Part shown: piece after piece, positions 56,301 to 64,000 of the stretch
How the letters are laid out: every line of letters starts with the position of its first letter
Numbering within the stretch: position 1 is the first letter of the stretch
Source of the DNA: Ottelia alismoides
Lineage: Eukaryota > Streptophyta > Magnoliopsida > Alismatales > Hydrocharitaceae
Direction: 5' to 3'
Length of the DNA: 64,000 nucleotides
NCBI GenBank assembly: GCA_037367405.1
Contig: JAZKJV010005749.1
Coordinates: 1-64,000, forward strand
Notes under the pieces: model-generated
Seen by the model: only the letters and a program-made list of their open reading frames with translations
Databases searched by the model: none
What the model was told of the DNA's origin: nothing
Position numbers and translations under genes: made by a program

Positions 56301-58305
56301 ACTTCTTTTTATCCTCACGTGTGATGACTGTGGGGGTTCAGAAGCTTCTAGAGACTATTATGAGGAGATTTTTCTGGGCACGTGTGGGGAATGCCTCTGG
56401 TACCTTGTTGGTGGAATGGGGTGTGGTTTCAGCCCGCCGGACTAGGCGACTTGGGAGTTCTGCGCTTGAAGAAGATGAACAAGTCCCTTCTCGTAAAGTG
56501 GGTTGTTAGAATCTAGGGAAAGGATAGTGGATGTTGTGCAACCTTCCGAGGGGGATCTGTGGGGTCACATCGCTTTGACGTGTGCTTCGAAGGGGGTGAG
56601 AACGCCTTCCACTTTTTGGTAGGGGCCGTAGGGCATCTCCTTTGTGTTGCGTAATCTTTCTGCTTTTCTCAAATCAGTGGTGGGAGATGGCAGATGTTTC
56701 AGATCCTGGCATGATGATTGGTCAAAGGAGGACGGGGCGAGTGGTTCCAGGACGCTTCCATGGCCGTGGCTCTCTATGATGGCAGTGAATTAGGCTATCA
56801 TGTGTCTAAGGCATGGAACAAATTAGGTCTGGTCACCCATTTTTCGTGTCGCACTTTGAAATCAGAGGGTGGTTGACTATTTGCCGTTGTCTGAGGTCAT
56901 GTCATGCATTGAAGGCCTTATCGGGGAACACAATCACTGGATCTGGATTAACTGGGCCTTATTCAGACATGCTATCCTTGGACTGAGTTATTATAGTGTT
57001 ACTTCATTTACTATTGTTTGTTGGCTTTGTAATTTGATAGGAATGAATCATTTTTGTTGTGGTACTTTGGCAGGTACATCAGGAGAAATCAGTTGGATGC
57101 CGGTTTCCCTCTGTTTGAAACAGAATCCCTTAAATGGCCAGGTTTTGTTGAGTTCGATGATGTGAATGGAAAAGTATTGACATATTCAGCTCAAGAGGGG
57201 TAAGTCTGGGAGCAATTCGTATAAGATGAGCTTTATTTTCTTTCTTGGTAATTTTTTAATTGCAATTGAATATTGCAGAATCTACAAGGTCTTTGACTTG
57301 AAGAATTATTGCTTTCTTTACTCAATATCCGATAAAAATGTGCAGGAGATCAAAATCAGGTTGAATATATCTCTGCCCATTCTTAGTAGTATGCCTACTT
57401 GATCTTGTACTCTTCTATCCTTGTTGGACAGTTGGACTTATTCGTCAGTTTTTGTTGGCAGTCCAGGGATCATGTTACTAATATCCAACAGATCTCCTGG
57501 ATATGTTCCTTTAAAGATCCTCTCGATTGAGGATGGCACCGTGCTAAAATCTTTCAACCATTTGCTGCACCGCAACAAGAAGGTCGATTTTATAGAACAG
57601 TTCAATGAGAAGCTATTGGTGAAGCAAGAAAACGAGAACCTCCAGATTCTTGATGTAAGCCAAGATGCTATTTTTTGGCCAATTACCAAAAGTTCATACT
57701 CATTTGCTGAACCTCATCATCTAGGTGAGGAGTTCTGAGGTGACCGAAGTCGGTAGATCAGAATTCATGACCCCGTCTGCCTTTATCTTCCTGTACGAGA
57801 ACCATCTCTTCTTAACATTCCGAAACCGGGCAGTTGCTGTATGGAATTTCAAAGGTGAACTAGTGACATCGTTTGAAGATCACATGCTGTGGCATCCTGA
57901 CTGTAATACAAATAACATCTACATAACTAGTGATCAGGATCTTATCATTTCATACTGCAAAACCGAAGAGGGATGCGATGAAGGAGATGGTATTTTGCCC
58001 AAGTTAAATATTTGGCTGATCAAGTTTCTGAGTGCTGTATAGGACTCTTCTGACTGTACGCTGTTGCAGGTGTCGGATCCATCAACATGAGCGACATCCT
58101 GACAGGCAAATGCATTGCCAAGATATGCTCCAATGATCCTTCAGTTCAGATTTCCCCGCGGAACAAAGATTTGGCTGGCCAGACCGTGATCCGTTGTAAC
58201 GTTCGGGAGGCACTTGAAGATGTTACGGCCCTCTTTTATGATGAGGATAGGAACGAGATTTACACCGGCAACAAGCAGGGCCTCTTGCATGTGTGGGCCA
58301 ACTGA
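32010..58305 (+). CDS. Conserved plant WD40/beta-propeller-like protein, with a 24.7-kb intron (start codon exon not found)
   Basis: Seven exons: 32010-32157, 32249-32399, 57074-57199, 57279-57359, 57462-57654, 57725-57989, 58070-58305 (stop TGA). All introns are GT-AG. Exon lengths total 1200 nt and every junction keeps frame without a stop, giving 399 residues. Successive motifs are [150 protein letters not shown] and [19 protein letters not shown] recognise these as a single-copy-like plant-conserved family with transducin/WD40 character; its biochemical role is unknown to me. The exon with the initiator Met lies upstream and was not located, probably beyond the L1 fragment at 31190-31890. 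Acceptors at 57431 and 57448 would compete with 57461; 57461 is preferred because it joins to KISPGIMLL. Confidence 0.88.
32920..33112 (+). mobile_element. tRNA-derived SINE with an RTE-like 3' end
   Basis: An A-box-like TGGTCTAGTGGTA (32928-32940) and a B-box GGTTCAAATCC (32971-32981) sit about 30 bp apart, as in a tRNA promoter. A unique body follows, then ATCCATGTAGCTGGCCCTAC and TTATAGTGGGAGAAGGCTTA at 33064-33105. This closely matches the RTE LINE 3' ends at 7758-7797 and 52435-52460. It is not a tRNA gene: the acceptor and anticodon stems do not pair. No flanking duplication was identified. Confidence 0.7.
33113..33349. other. Intron DNA with a fragment resembling N1
   Basis: 33245-33345 (CGAAATCTTGGAAATGACC, then AAAGCCATTTTTCGTATATTAAGG) resembles the interior of element N1 near 12330-12370. 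The remainder is unremarkable. Confidence 0.4.
33350..33982 (+). pseudogene. L1-F ORF1, left part
   Basis: Decayed + strand ORF1: [13 protein letters not shown] near 33594 is a damaged zinc knuckle, followed further on by [15 protein letters not shown] and [20 protein letters not shown]. It stops at the A run of L1-E. Later + strand L1 pieces in the intron (46200-48854 and 55736-56890) are read as its continuation, which is an inference from order and orientation. Confidence 0.55.
33983..34635 (-). pseudogene. L1-E ORF2 3' end and UTR
   Basis: Minus-strand reading gives [36 protein letters not shown] and [10 protein letters not shown], the start of the zf-RVT region. The downstream part to 33990 is frame-broken, with the 3' UTR sequence GGTGAGCCTCATCTCGGGGT. 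Confidence 0.75.
35850..37747 (-). pseudogene. hAT-2 left-arm transposase
   Basis: A BED finger lies near 37640-37530 ([20 protein letters not shown], then KNHTQVC). Next are [20 protein letters not shown] (first Asp), [14 protein letters not shown] (second Asp), [36 protein letters not shown] and [20 protein letters not shown]. The hATC dimerisation domain reads [20 protein letters not shown]. It is split into about five ORFs by small frameshifts near 37400, 37150, 36700 and 36080, and the 5' end is missing at the palindrome centre. The left copy keeps its C-terminal TQDWLKSN, which the right copy reads only after a frameshift. Confidence 0.88.
37800..39665 (+). pseudogene. hAT-2 right-arm transposase
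   Basis: Same gene as the left arm, on the + strand: [20 protein letters not shown] residues [101 protein letters not shown] and [20 protein letters not shown]. Stops at 37900, 38479 and 38841 and a frameshift in the hATC domain. The first 180 codons from 37945 are open, longer than the equivalent left-arm piece. Confidence 0.88.
40744..41184. mobile_element. hAT-type MITE copy 2, 441 bp
   Basis: Flanked by a perfect 8-bp duplication TCTAAGGA (40736-40743 and 41185-41192). The ends are CAGTGTTCAGAAAAACG and, reverse-complemented, CAATGTTCAGGAAGGCG. It is the reverse complement of the copy at 29152-29584 with a few small differences. It lies in the right arm of the palindrome only, so it arrived after the two arms were formed or in just one of them. 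Confidence 0.95.
41309..41790 (-). pseudogene. L1-E ORF2, part after the RT core
   Basis: Minus-strand reading: [57 protein letters not shown], then [16 protein letters not shown]. This is the segment between RT thumb and zf-RVT. It joins to the piece ending at 34635 across the palindrome (TIIAD then LAGFEG). Confidence 0.8.
41803..41967. mobile_element. Remnant of a CAAGGCCT-type MITE
   Basis: Begins CATGTGATCAAATTTCG and is filled with GGTCGAATTTCGACCGAAAT words. Near-identical phrases (GGTGACTGAAATTCGACCGA, GACTCCAGTTCAAAAACCGA) match the copy at 42972-43170. No duplication was seen. The L1-E RT core is absent at this point. Confidence 0.65.
41968..42963 (-). pseudogene. L1-E ORF2, endonuclease C-terminal half and linker
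   Basis: Minus-strand pieces: [28 protein letters not shown], a decayed GGDFNITLL equivalent near 42660, then an open stretch from 42372 with [40 protein letters not shown] and RKRW. The linker pattern before the RT is typical of plant L1. Confidence 0.7.
42972..43170. mobile_element. hAT-type MITE, 199 bp
   Basis: Flanked by a perfect 8-bp duplication GGTCCTGC (42964-42971 and 43171-43178). The right end reverse-complements to CAAGGCCTCAAATTTCG; the left end begins AAATTTCGTCGAG and seems to have lost the first nine bases. It interrupts the L1-E endonuclease. Confidence 0.88.
43179..45218 (-). pseudogene. L1-E endonuclease start and ORF1
   Basis: 43297-43179 reads [19 protein letters not shown] then [12 protein letters not shown], the N-terminal endonuclease with Asn and Glu of the active site. 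ORF1 (43300-45218) contains [15 protein letters not shown] and [14 protein letters not shown] (44880-44770), two intact CCHC knuckles. After these, 44512-43790 is open for 240 codons without a recognised domain. Stops near the 5' end. Confidence 0.78.
45227..45887. mobile_element. hAT-type MITE, 661 bp
   Basis: The ends are CAAGGCCTTAAATTTC and, reverse-complemented, CATGGCCTAAAATTTC (13 of 16 identical). Flanks CCTTCGAT (45219-45226) and CCTCTGAT (45888-45895) agree at 6 of 8, an old duplication. The left and right regions carry repeated GAAATTTCG-type words and the centre is AT-rich. No coding capacity. Confidence 0.82.
46200..48854 (+). pseudogene. L1-F ORF1 end and ORF2 (endonuclease, start of RT)
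   Basis: [20 protein letters not shown] near 46498 ends ORF1. The endonuclease appears from 47025 ([18 protein letters not shown]) with [14 protein letters not shown]. Near 48515 the RT begins with [13 protein letters not shown] residues and [19 protein letters not shown]. The lines are heavily frame-shifted. A 167-bp tandem duplication lies at 48111-48440. The copy is cut at 48854 by L1-G and continues at 55736. The exact left edge is uncertain. Confidence 0.7.
48111..48440 (+). repeat. 167-bp tandem duplication within L1-F
   Basis: GTTTGATAGTGGTGGTTCAT at 48111 and GTTTGATAGTGGTGGGTCAT at 48278 open two copies that both contain TTAGGAGTTTGAGTAGGT or TTAGGAGCTTGAGTAGGT and end GATGTTTTCAAT. 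Confidence 0.88.
48935..50030 (+). pseudogene. L1-G ORF1
   Basis: The frame from 48935 has [20 protein letters not shown] then [18 protein letters not shown], two CCHC knuckles (48 to 90 bp apart), followed by a Ser/Gly-rich stretch. The frame closes at 49456 and continues in others. A 22-bp direct repeat (GAGAAGAAAGATATGACGTG at 50365 and 50443) lies just before ORF2. Confidence 0.78.
52005..53569. mobile_element. Non-autonomous TTAAGGCG-type DNA element, partly deleted, with an RTE insertion
   Basis: The right end CGCCTTAATAACCATG is identical to the right end of hAT-1 (7239-7254), and both flanks carry GCGCCTAGGCG words. The left terminus is missing: the element begins near GTGCGCCTTGAAAAAGC, and about 75 bp of L1-G coding sequence is also lost, so the left junction has a deletion. 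Without the RTE LINE it is about 0.7 kb and non-coding. Confidence 0.72.
52406..53293 (-). mobile_element. 5'-truncated RTE LINE (RTE-2), 888 bp
   Basis: Perfect 15-bp duplication TTATAATTTACCATT (52391-52405 and 53294-53308). The 3' end (TTG)4 and TGGGAAAAGGCTTTG lie at 52408-52438. The minus strand reads [20 protein letters not shown] with intact [63 protein letters not shown] and [20 protein letters not shown]. Two frames cover it with breaks near 53043 and 52752, so it is only mildly decayed. Same family as RTE-1. Confidence 0.95.
55736..56890 (+). pseudogene. L1-F ORF2, remainder of RT
   Basis: [16 protein letters not shown], then [11 protein letters not shown] and [10 protein letters not shown] (55740-55950), [20 protein letters not shown] and [13 protein letters not shown] (56220-56310), [19 protein letters not shown] (56665-56720) and [15 protein letters not shown]. 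These are RT palm, thumb and the stretch before zf-RVT. There is no zf-RVT, so the 3' end is truncated or unrecognisable near 56890. Confidence 0.75.
56891..57073 (+). other. End of the giant intron
   Basis: T-rich DNA (TGTTACTTCATTTACTATTG, then TTTGTTGGCTTTG) leading to the acceptor TTTGGCAG. No element motif. It probably represents original intron sequence with the polypyrimidine tract. Confidence 0.6.
57074..58305 (+). CDS. Host gene, last five exons
   Basis: Exons 57074-57199, 57279-57359, 57462-57654, 57725-57989 and 58070-58305 are separated by short introns (79, 102, 70 and 80 bp). Split codons rebuild GGA, AGT and GGT. The intron donor at 57990 is GTATTT, weaker than the others. Codon composition is that of a constrained gene and no disabling change is present, in contrast to every element around it. 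Confidence 0.9.
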
Positions 58306-59250
58306 CCATATTGCACAACAACCAACATGTTATCCGAAATTCTGACGCATATGTAAATGTAACATGAGATGCATTACTGTATGTGCATCATCTAAAGAGC
58401 AGGTGACCCCCTTCCTGAGTCCCAGTATGTCAATGCAATGGCAGGGGCTTTTGTATAGTTGTGTGTTAAATTTTATTATAGTTCTCCCTTCATCCCTTTG
58501 GTCCATTTTGGTCTGGGTACTTGCACACTTTTCTTACATGGGCATTAAAAATTTCTAGATCCATACCTTCTAATTAGATGGTTTCCCTTGTAGATTAAGC
58601 CATCATTCGTGACCCCCTTCATGAAGGTCAAAATTGGAGAAAGATGTGAGGGATAGGGGAAATAAAAATAGGACCGCTACATTTTAACTATGTTTTGTTT
58701 TATTTTATATTGAAAGCCAACGAATTTTTGTGAAGAATTATTTATATAGGAAAATGCTGGAAAAGTTCTTCATGATCCTTATTTGAGACTAAATTATCGC
58801 ATCCCCCATTGTTTTTAAAATTGATCTATAGACGTTAATCCTATGAGGGGTCAGTCTGTCAGATCGAGTTGGTTCATGAAAGTAAGCCTGTTCAATTGAT
58901 GGTGACATCTTCGTTCATTAAAATCCCGGATTTGAACCCTTTGTGCAAGGAAAAGTGTTGATCAAACCGAGACGGATTAAAACATGCATAAAATACATGC
59001 TTGAATATACTTGAAATAGATGTAAAAAAGTTATGTTTAAAATACGCATGCACATTGATATAAGAGGTGGTAGTAATTTGTGATCGTGTTCTAAATTTTT
59101 AATGTTTCTTTCATTTATCTGATTTGCGGATGAGTCATAATATAAATCAGGAAAAGTTCTAAAAATATTTAAAAAAAGGTTTTTATTACTTGTGCCCTAT
59201 ACTCTTTTTTTTGAAATATTTGTGCACATAACTTCTTTGCGCCCCATCCT
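58306..59250 (+). other. Host gene 3' flank
   Basis: Sequence after the stop includes AT-rich stretches. No clear AATAAA lies within the first 200 bp, though AATTTTATT and ATTAAA-like words occur near 58470 and 58545. From 58600 on nothing is recognised on either strand. Confidence 0.45.
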
Positions 59251-59259
59251 AAAGACATT

Positions 59260-59850
59260 AACTTTTATTCCTCTTCTTCCTCCTTTTCTATAAAGCAACC
59301 ACCACCTCCACAACCTCTATCTCCGCTTTCGCCACACCTCCTATGGCAACTCCTCCTTCGCCCCCTTCTCCTCCAACACCCTCCTCCACCGTCGACGCCA
59401 CAAGATACAAACAGAGATTCAAGTCGTCGTACCCCTCGTGCCATTGATAAAACTCTTGCAGTGCGCAATGGTGCTCTAGATTTCATCCTATTGCGGCAGG
59501 AGTGAATCGTCCCTTCTCCGAGTGACACAATCTACGGTGATGCCACCGCAGCGGCAACGGAGAACGTCAAACGACTCTTACCCAAGTGTTTTCACACATC
59601 CCTGGGGTGCTCTGCCCCTGCATTCCCTTTTGCGCCTTCACAATCTCCCATGCACTGGCGGGTACTGCCATAGGAGGCTCGGTGGCACCTTCCACACCCT
59701 TAGCGAGCTCCGCCTTTTTGTGGTGCTTCTTGAAGATCATTGGTTTGGGGTTACCCCCTCTTTGACGTGTCAGTCCAAAACTCAAATCCTTAACTCTTGT
59801 GGGGTCCACCAAAAACAACTCTCTCTTGTTTGATACATCATACAAATAAT
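59260..59850 (-). other. GC-rich region with an unidentified ORF
   Basis: The minus strand 59845-59567 is open for 92 codons, starting MYDVSNKRELFLVDPTRVKD and containing KKHHKKAELAKGVEGATEP. It is followed by a Gly/Arg-rich stretch (59528-59265). The opposite strand is also open (59522-59833). No known domain is recognised on either strand. It could be a pseudogene or a repeat-derived ORF; coding status is unproven. Confidence 0.3.
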
Positions 59851-59869
59851 TTCTCTTTTATCTTTACAA

Positions 59870-59871
59870 AA

Positions 59872-59898
<27 letters not shown>
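59870..59898. repeat. (AT)n microsatellite
   Basis: An uninterrupted run of about 13 AT units, followed by ACAATC. Confidence 0.9.
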
Positions 59899-59902
<4 letters not shown>

Positions 59903-60119
59903 CTTATCATCTAAAAATTATAAAATATTCAACTTTTACTCACATTTCCAAATTCCAATACAATCAAATCACAATAACTGTTCACATTTCCAAATTTCAA
60001 TGCAATTACATCACATCAAACCCTCTCAATCCCAAATCCTTTATCCACACCAAAACACACAAACTAGTTATCTACCCCGGGAAATCCACTACTCGAACGC
60101 ACCCTAAGGTTTTAAAATA

Positions 60120-61448
60120 TAACTGAACATGAAACCAGAAAGGTATTGGTTTTGGATTTTTATGGTTGACCAATGGGACCTGTGATGAATCCCTATTCAA
60201 CATTCTTTATTCTTTTATTTTAGCTAATTATCTTGGCAAAGCATTATGTAAATATGTGTAAATACAATAACTTAGCAATATGCATGCATGTGTTAATATT
60301 ATATAATTAGCATGTATTTGTGCATAAATAAAAGAATACATAATAAAAAGAAAAAGAAGGAAGTATTTAGAATAAATACCGAGTGACCCGAACCCCAAGA
60401 GAGGGCCAAGCATTGACCTGATCGCCAAATAAAATAGGTAGAAAGAGATAGGGCCACTCCATCTTATATATATGTATCATATGTGTACATAATTTATTTT
60501 TACAAAAATAAGTATATGTTTTTACTTCCTTGTATATATTTCTATAAATAAAATAAAAATAAATAAATAAAAATAAAAATAAAATTCTCCCTCACTTGTA
60601 CATAATACATGTATATAGGTCTTCTTCCCTATTTATTTTTATACTTGTAAATGCTTAATAAAATAAAACAAAAATTGTTTTATACTCCAAAAATTATTTT
60701 ATAAATAAATAAAATATAAAATTAGGATATTTGTGTAAAAATAACAAATAAAAAATAATTGTACAAAATACATAGGTATATTATACATGTATATAATACA
60801 TTATACTGTATACACAATAATTTATTTTTCATAAAAATAAATAAAAATCACAGAAAAATAGTTTGAAAAATAGAAAACATTTTTCATCTTATATACTTTT
60901 TAATTTAAAATCATTTATTCTTTTTTATTGAATTTGTAAATATTTTTGTAAATCCAATTTTCTGATTTGTCCACGGTGGATCGTTGACTCGGGTCAACCC
61001 CCTCTTCCAGGGCTTGACCTGACCCGACTGCTCCGTTGAACCTCCTTCTCCCATTTATCCCGGGCGGATCACGCGTCCCCATGCTCCGAATCTTCGCCTG
61101 TACCTCCCCCGTGGATCACTAACCCTCATGGATCCCTAGGAAGGCACGGATCTTCCTCGGTTTGCACGCTTCGACCCTGTTTCTCCGGCTACCTGGGAGC
61201 ACTATAAAATCTCTTATCCAACTCCCCAGGTCCGCAACTCGCGCCTCACTCCCTCTCGATACCCTAGAACCCTTCAGCGTGGTGACAGCCGTCTGAGGAG
61301 CCCTTCGGTGGTCGATTCGGTGCAGTGTAGCCGACGCTCGCTCTTCGTGGCCGGACCTCCGCCACGAGAAGACTCTCTCGCTTTCTGCCGCTTGGTCGAG
61401 GCCATTGAAGGATACAGGAAAATCCTCAAGCGCATCATGGAAGCATGA
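60120..61448 (+). other. AT-rich region ending in a promoter-like GC-rich segment
   Basis: 60470-60960 is AAATAAAAATAAA-type low-complexity DNA. From 60965 the base composition turns GC-rich. TATAAAA occurs at 61203-61209, with GAACCCTTCAGCGTGG downstream. The arrangement (AT-rich upstream, TATA, GC-rich leader) resembles the promoter and R region of a gypsy-type LTR or a plant gene promoter; no protein is recognised downstream. The minus ORF 61119-61460 (113 codons) has no domain. Confidence 0.35.
61203..61209 (+). promoter_or_regulatory. Possible TATA box
   Basis: TATAAAA preceded by CTGGGAGCAC and followed about 30 bp later by a C/T-rich leader (CCCAGGTCCGCAACTCGCGC). Position and setting fit a pol II core promoter; no transcript evidence. 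Confidence 0.4.
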
Positions 61449-64000
61449 TGATCGCATCAAATGCGATCGGGAGTGACTAGTCGCACTAGTAGCTCGAAGC
61501 AGCGGAAATTAAAATTTTCTATGTGACGAAACCACATGATCTGAGAACACTTCTCGGATCGTTTCGTCTAAACCACAAACAAGTAATAGGATTACTTCTT
61601 AAAGCGTGGTTGCGATCGAGTCTCTAAACAAAGAGACCTCCTGTCTCAAGTCCGATCCGACAGAGGAGACGCTTGCGAGCACATGGATGAGACGCGTGCT
61701 TCTCGCAATCCATGTTGATGATCCAAGCCAGGGATCTCCTGATCTCGACAAACGAGATACGACGTATTCTTCACGAGCAAGGCACGCCGAAGTAGACGGA
61801 GATCACGAGCAAACTATCGGGCAGCATAACGACGACGCTGCATCGATGGAGGATCTCTTTAGGGCATCCATAGTGGACGGTCACATAAGAGATAGAGAGA
61901 ATGGGCATGTAGAGAGAAAGAGAGAGAGAGAGAGCATTCATTGATGTCGAGTCTCTCAGAAGAGCAAGGGGTGCCTCTTCTTATGTAGGGTTTTAGGAGT
62001 CCATGGATCTCAATCCATGGACAACACATAATCAACGGATGAGATTGATTGTGTCCCTTTCAACGGTTAGGATTGTTGTTGGTAAAACAAAACAACAAGT
62101 GATTTAATTCAAATTAATTATCATTGATAAATCAATATAATTAATCTCAAATTAAATCACTTTTGACTAGAGATAGGATAATGAGAAGACCATGGTCCTC
62201 TCCTAAAAAAGGGGGGACGGTTACTCTACTCCTCTAGAGGAGTTGTAGCCATCCTCTCTTATTACAGGGGACTTGGTCAATATCATTAATATATCATGAG
62301 ATCTCATTATCTCATGATATCTCCTATAACTCTTGTCAAAATAATTTTCACAAAAAATAATTCCAAATTACCTTTTGGAAAAATATCAATCAAGCCATTG
62401 AAAAAATGTGAATCTCATTCACAAACCAAAACTAAATGTAATTATATTTTCAATTAATTGTTCAATGTAAATCCAATTCACATTAACAATTAATCAACAA
62501 ATATAAAACACAATATGCTCTCTATAATATATTATAAATCACATTTATAATATATATAATTAATACGAATAGTGATATCCATATTCATATCCATGATAAT
62601 TAAATCATATTTAATTATCTTGGATTTCTTTTCTCATGTGCCCAAATAACATGAATCACATTCACATTATTCATATCTTTGATAATTAAATCACATTTAA
62701 TTATCTTAGATATCTCTCCTTATAATATGAATCAAATTCATATTATCCATGATAATTAAATCATAATTAATTATCAATTTTCTCGATGATTGGATACACA
62801 TATCAACAATGAAATTATCCATGAACTCTTTCAAGGATAATGCGCTTTCTCCGCGGATACTTGGAGATAAGTATAGGGCGATTGTATTGTTTCACGTATA
62901 GTGATTTGGATATTGAGATCACATCTCAAATCCAGATCTCAGGCCTCCCATAGATGCTTGATTAAATCAAGACCGCAAATCTAATCTTCTCATTGAATCT
63001 GAATCACATTCAGATCAATGTCCAACATTTGGACTAAGATTAGATTACTTCTCTAGTGAGAGGAGTCACTAAAATCCAGAACCGTTTCATTACTCCCTAG
63101 GAATGGAAGCGTCATGGTTATACAATCATTTATGATCACATCATCCTCAGGTATTCCCAATACCTGTACATCCTGCATACTGGAAGACTCAGAATAAACC
63201 CGAAGTATTAGATCAACTTTATACTGTCTACTTCAGGGTTTTATCAGTAAGTTTCTCATTTGATCATTGGGAGTTGGTATCAATCATATACTTTCCAAAA
63301 GCATATATCATACCAGGTCTTGATCATATACTTTCCAAAAGTATATATCAAACCTACAAATTCAGTCAAGCTTCCAAAGCGAGACAACCGTGCGCACGGA
63401 ATTTGATTCTTCCCAATATCTCATGAGTGAGCTCATGTCTTCCGGTTCAGTAATGAGCCTATATGATCCCTTTGAGAGATCGTATTACTCATATGCCCTT
63501 GCATGCACACCAGCGCGCCGGTGTATAGACCTTGGTTAGGTTATCAGCCTATTGGTCTACTAAATGTACATACTCAGACTTATAGTAACACATCTGTCTC
63601 CAGTCAGAGGATGTGTGCCTGTACCGTGACAGCATAAGATATAGGACTTTGGTTGTCTCGATATCGTTAGTCAACCCTTTGACTTAACTAATCTGACACC
63701 TCCGAATCTCTATTCCTATGCAGAGAACCTACATCAAGAGGTCGGTCATATATCATCCTATGAGAGAAAGGATTGCCATCTCCTACTCAGGTTGGAGATC
63801 ACATCTTAACAATCATTTGACGGTGCTTGATGAGTCCTCAATCTAACCCTTTAGATATTCATCCAAGCACCCGCCTCTACGATTTAATTATTGAATCAAC
63901 AGCTGTATGATTATTGAGATGGCCATGGTACATGACCCTAATTGTACTAAGGGACCTATTATGCAAATTATGTATTCTTTATTTCAGATCAAGGAATGAT
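61449..64000. mobile_element. Long non-coding repeat-like stretch, probably an LTR running off the window
   Basis: No ORF with a domain was seen in 2.5 kb; the 61606-61944 ORF shows none. The left border is a GATCGCAT-CAA-ATGCGATC hairpin (61450-61468) and two ACTAGT words. The stretch contains GAAGCAGCGGAAATTAAAAT at 61496, whose reverse complement resembles the 3' part of plant Copia-type LTRs. Direct repeats include TTGATCATATACTTTCCAAA near 63280-63340. Long unbroken non-coding DNA with such words fits a long LTR in minus orientation; the other end is not visible. Confidence 0.4.

Larger units (their letters stand above)
32400..57073 (+). other. 24,674-bp intron of the host gene
   Basis: Donor GTAAGAA at 32400 and acceptor TTTGGCAG ending 57073. 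It contains a SINE, L1-F, L1-E, L1-G, a palindromic hAT, at least four MITEs, and a TTAAGGCG-type element with an RTE LINE. About 500 bp after the donor (32400-32920) and 180 bp before the acceptor (56891-57073) look like original intron sequence. Confidence 0.85.

Noticed and set aside
57421..57461. In-frame extension of exon 5 upstream ([13 protein letters not shown])
   Set aside because: It lies in the intron; acceptor 57461 gives KISPGIMLL, which matches the conserved family, whereas the extension inserts residues not expected there.
58364..58558. 64-codon ORF after the host stop codon
   Set aside because: It lies in the 3' flank and has no recognisable domain or coding signature.

Overview
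The window is flowering-plant nuclear DNA. It holds one recognisable host gene and is otherwise almost entirely transposable elements. Plant signs are L1-type LINEs with CCHC zinc-knuckle ORF1 and an ORF2 ending in a zf-RVT domain, RTE-type LINEs ending in (TTG)n, hAT transposons with BED zinc fingers, a Ty3/gypsy relic, and a protein of a plant-conserved family. The species cannot be named from the sequence alone. No rRNA, CRISPR array or bacterial-style operon is present.

Host gene: seven coding exons run from 32010 to 58305 on the + strand (32010-32157, 32249-32399, 57074-57199, 57279-57359, 57462-57654, 57725-57989, 58070-58305). They total 1200 nt, join in frame without a stop and encode 399 residues; the first exon with the start codon was not found. 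Exons 2 and 3 are separated by one intron of 24,674 bp. That intron holds a SINE, three L1 elements, an RTE LINE, several 8-bp-TSD non-autonomous elements and a 6.7-kb palindromic hAT element.

Layout. 1-850: a 118-bp tandem duplication and unremarkable DNA. 850-7812: an RTE LINE split by a 6.05-kb hAT element (8-bp duplication, 7/8), which is itself split by a 2.8-kb solo LTR (5-bp duplication). 7960-9290: decayed minisatellite. 10097-12130: a 1-kb non-autonomous element and a Ty3/gypsy pol relic. 12247-27183: a ~1.1-kb non-autonomous element split by two L1s, L1-A (+, 12-bp duplication) and L1-B (-, 11-bp duplication); L1-B itself carries a 397-bp hAT-type MITE and a piece of a third L1. 27187-31890: L1 fragments, one a twin-primed inversion, and a 433-bp MITE. 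32010-58305: the host gene and its giant intron. 58306-64000: 3' flank, an unidentified GC-rich ORF, AT-rich DNA with a promoter-like segment, and a long non-coding stretch resembling an LTR that runs off the window.

The giant intron is layered. L1-F (+) is inferred to be split by L1-E (-) and is split by L1-G (+). L1-E is split by the palindromic hAT and by CAAGGCCT-type MITEs. L1-G is split by a TTAAGGCG-type element that contains an RTE LINE with a perfect 15-bp duplication. The palindrome would be transcribed as part of the host pre-mRNA and could fold into a ~3-kb hairpin, which is the most interesting biological prediction here. Exon boundaries rest on splice-site phase and protein conservation; element boundaries rest on terminal repeats and target-site duplications read directly from the sequence.
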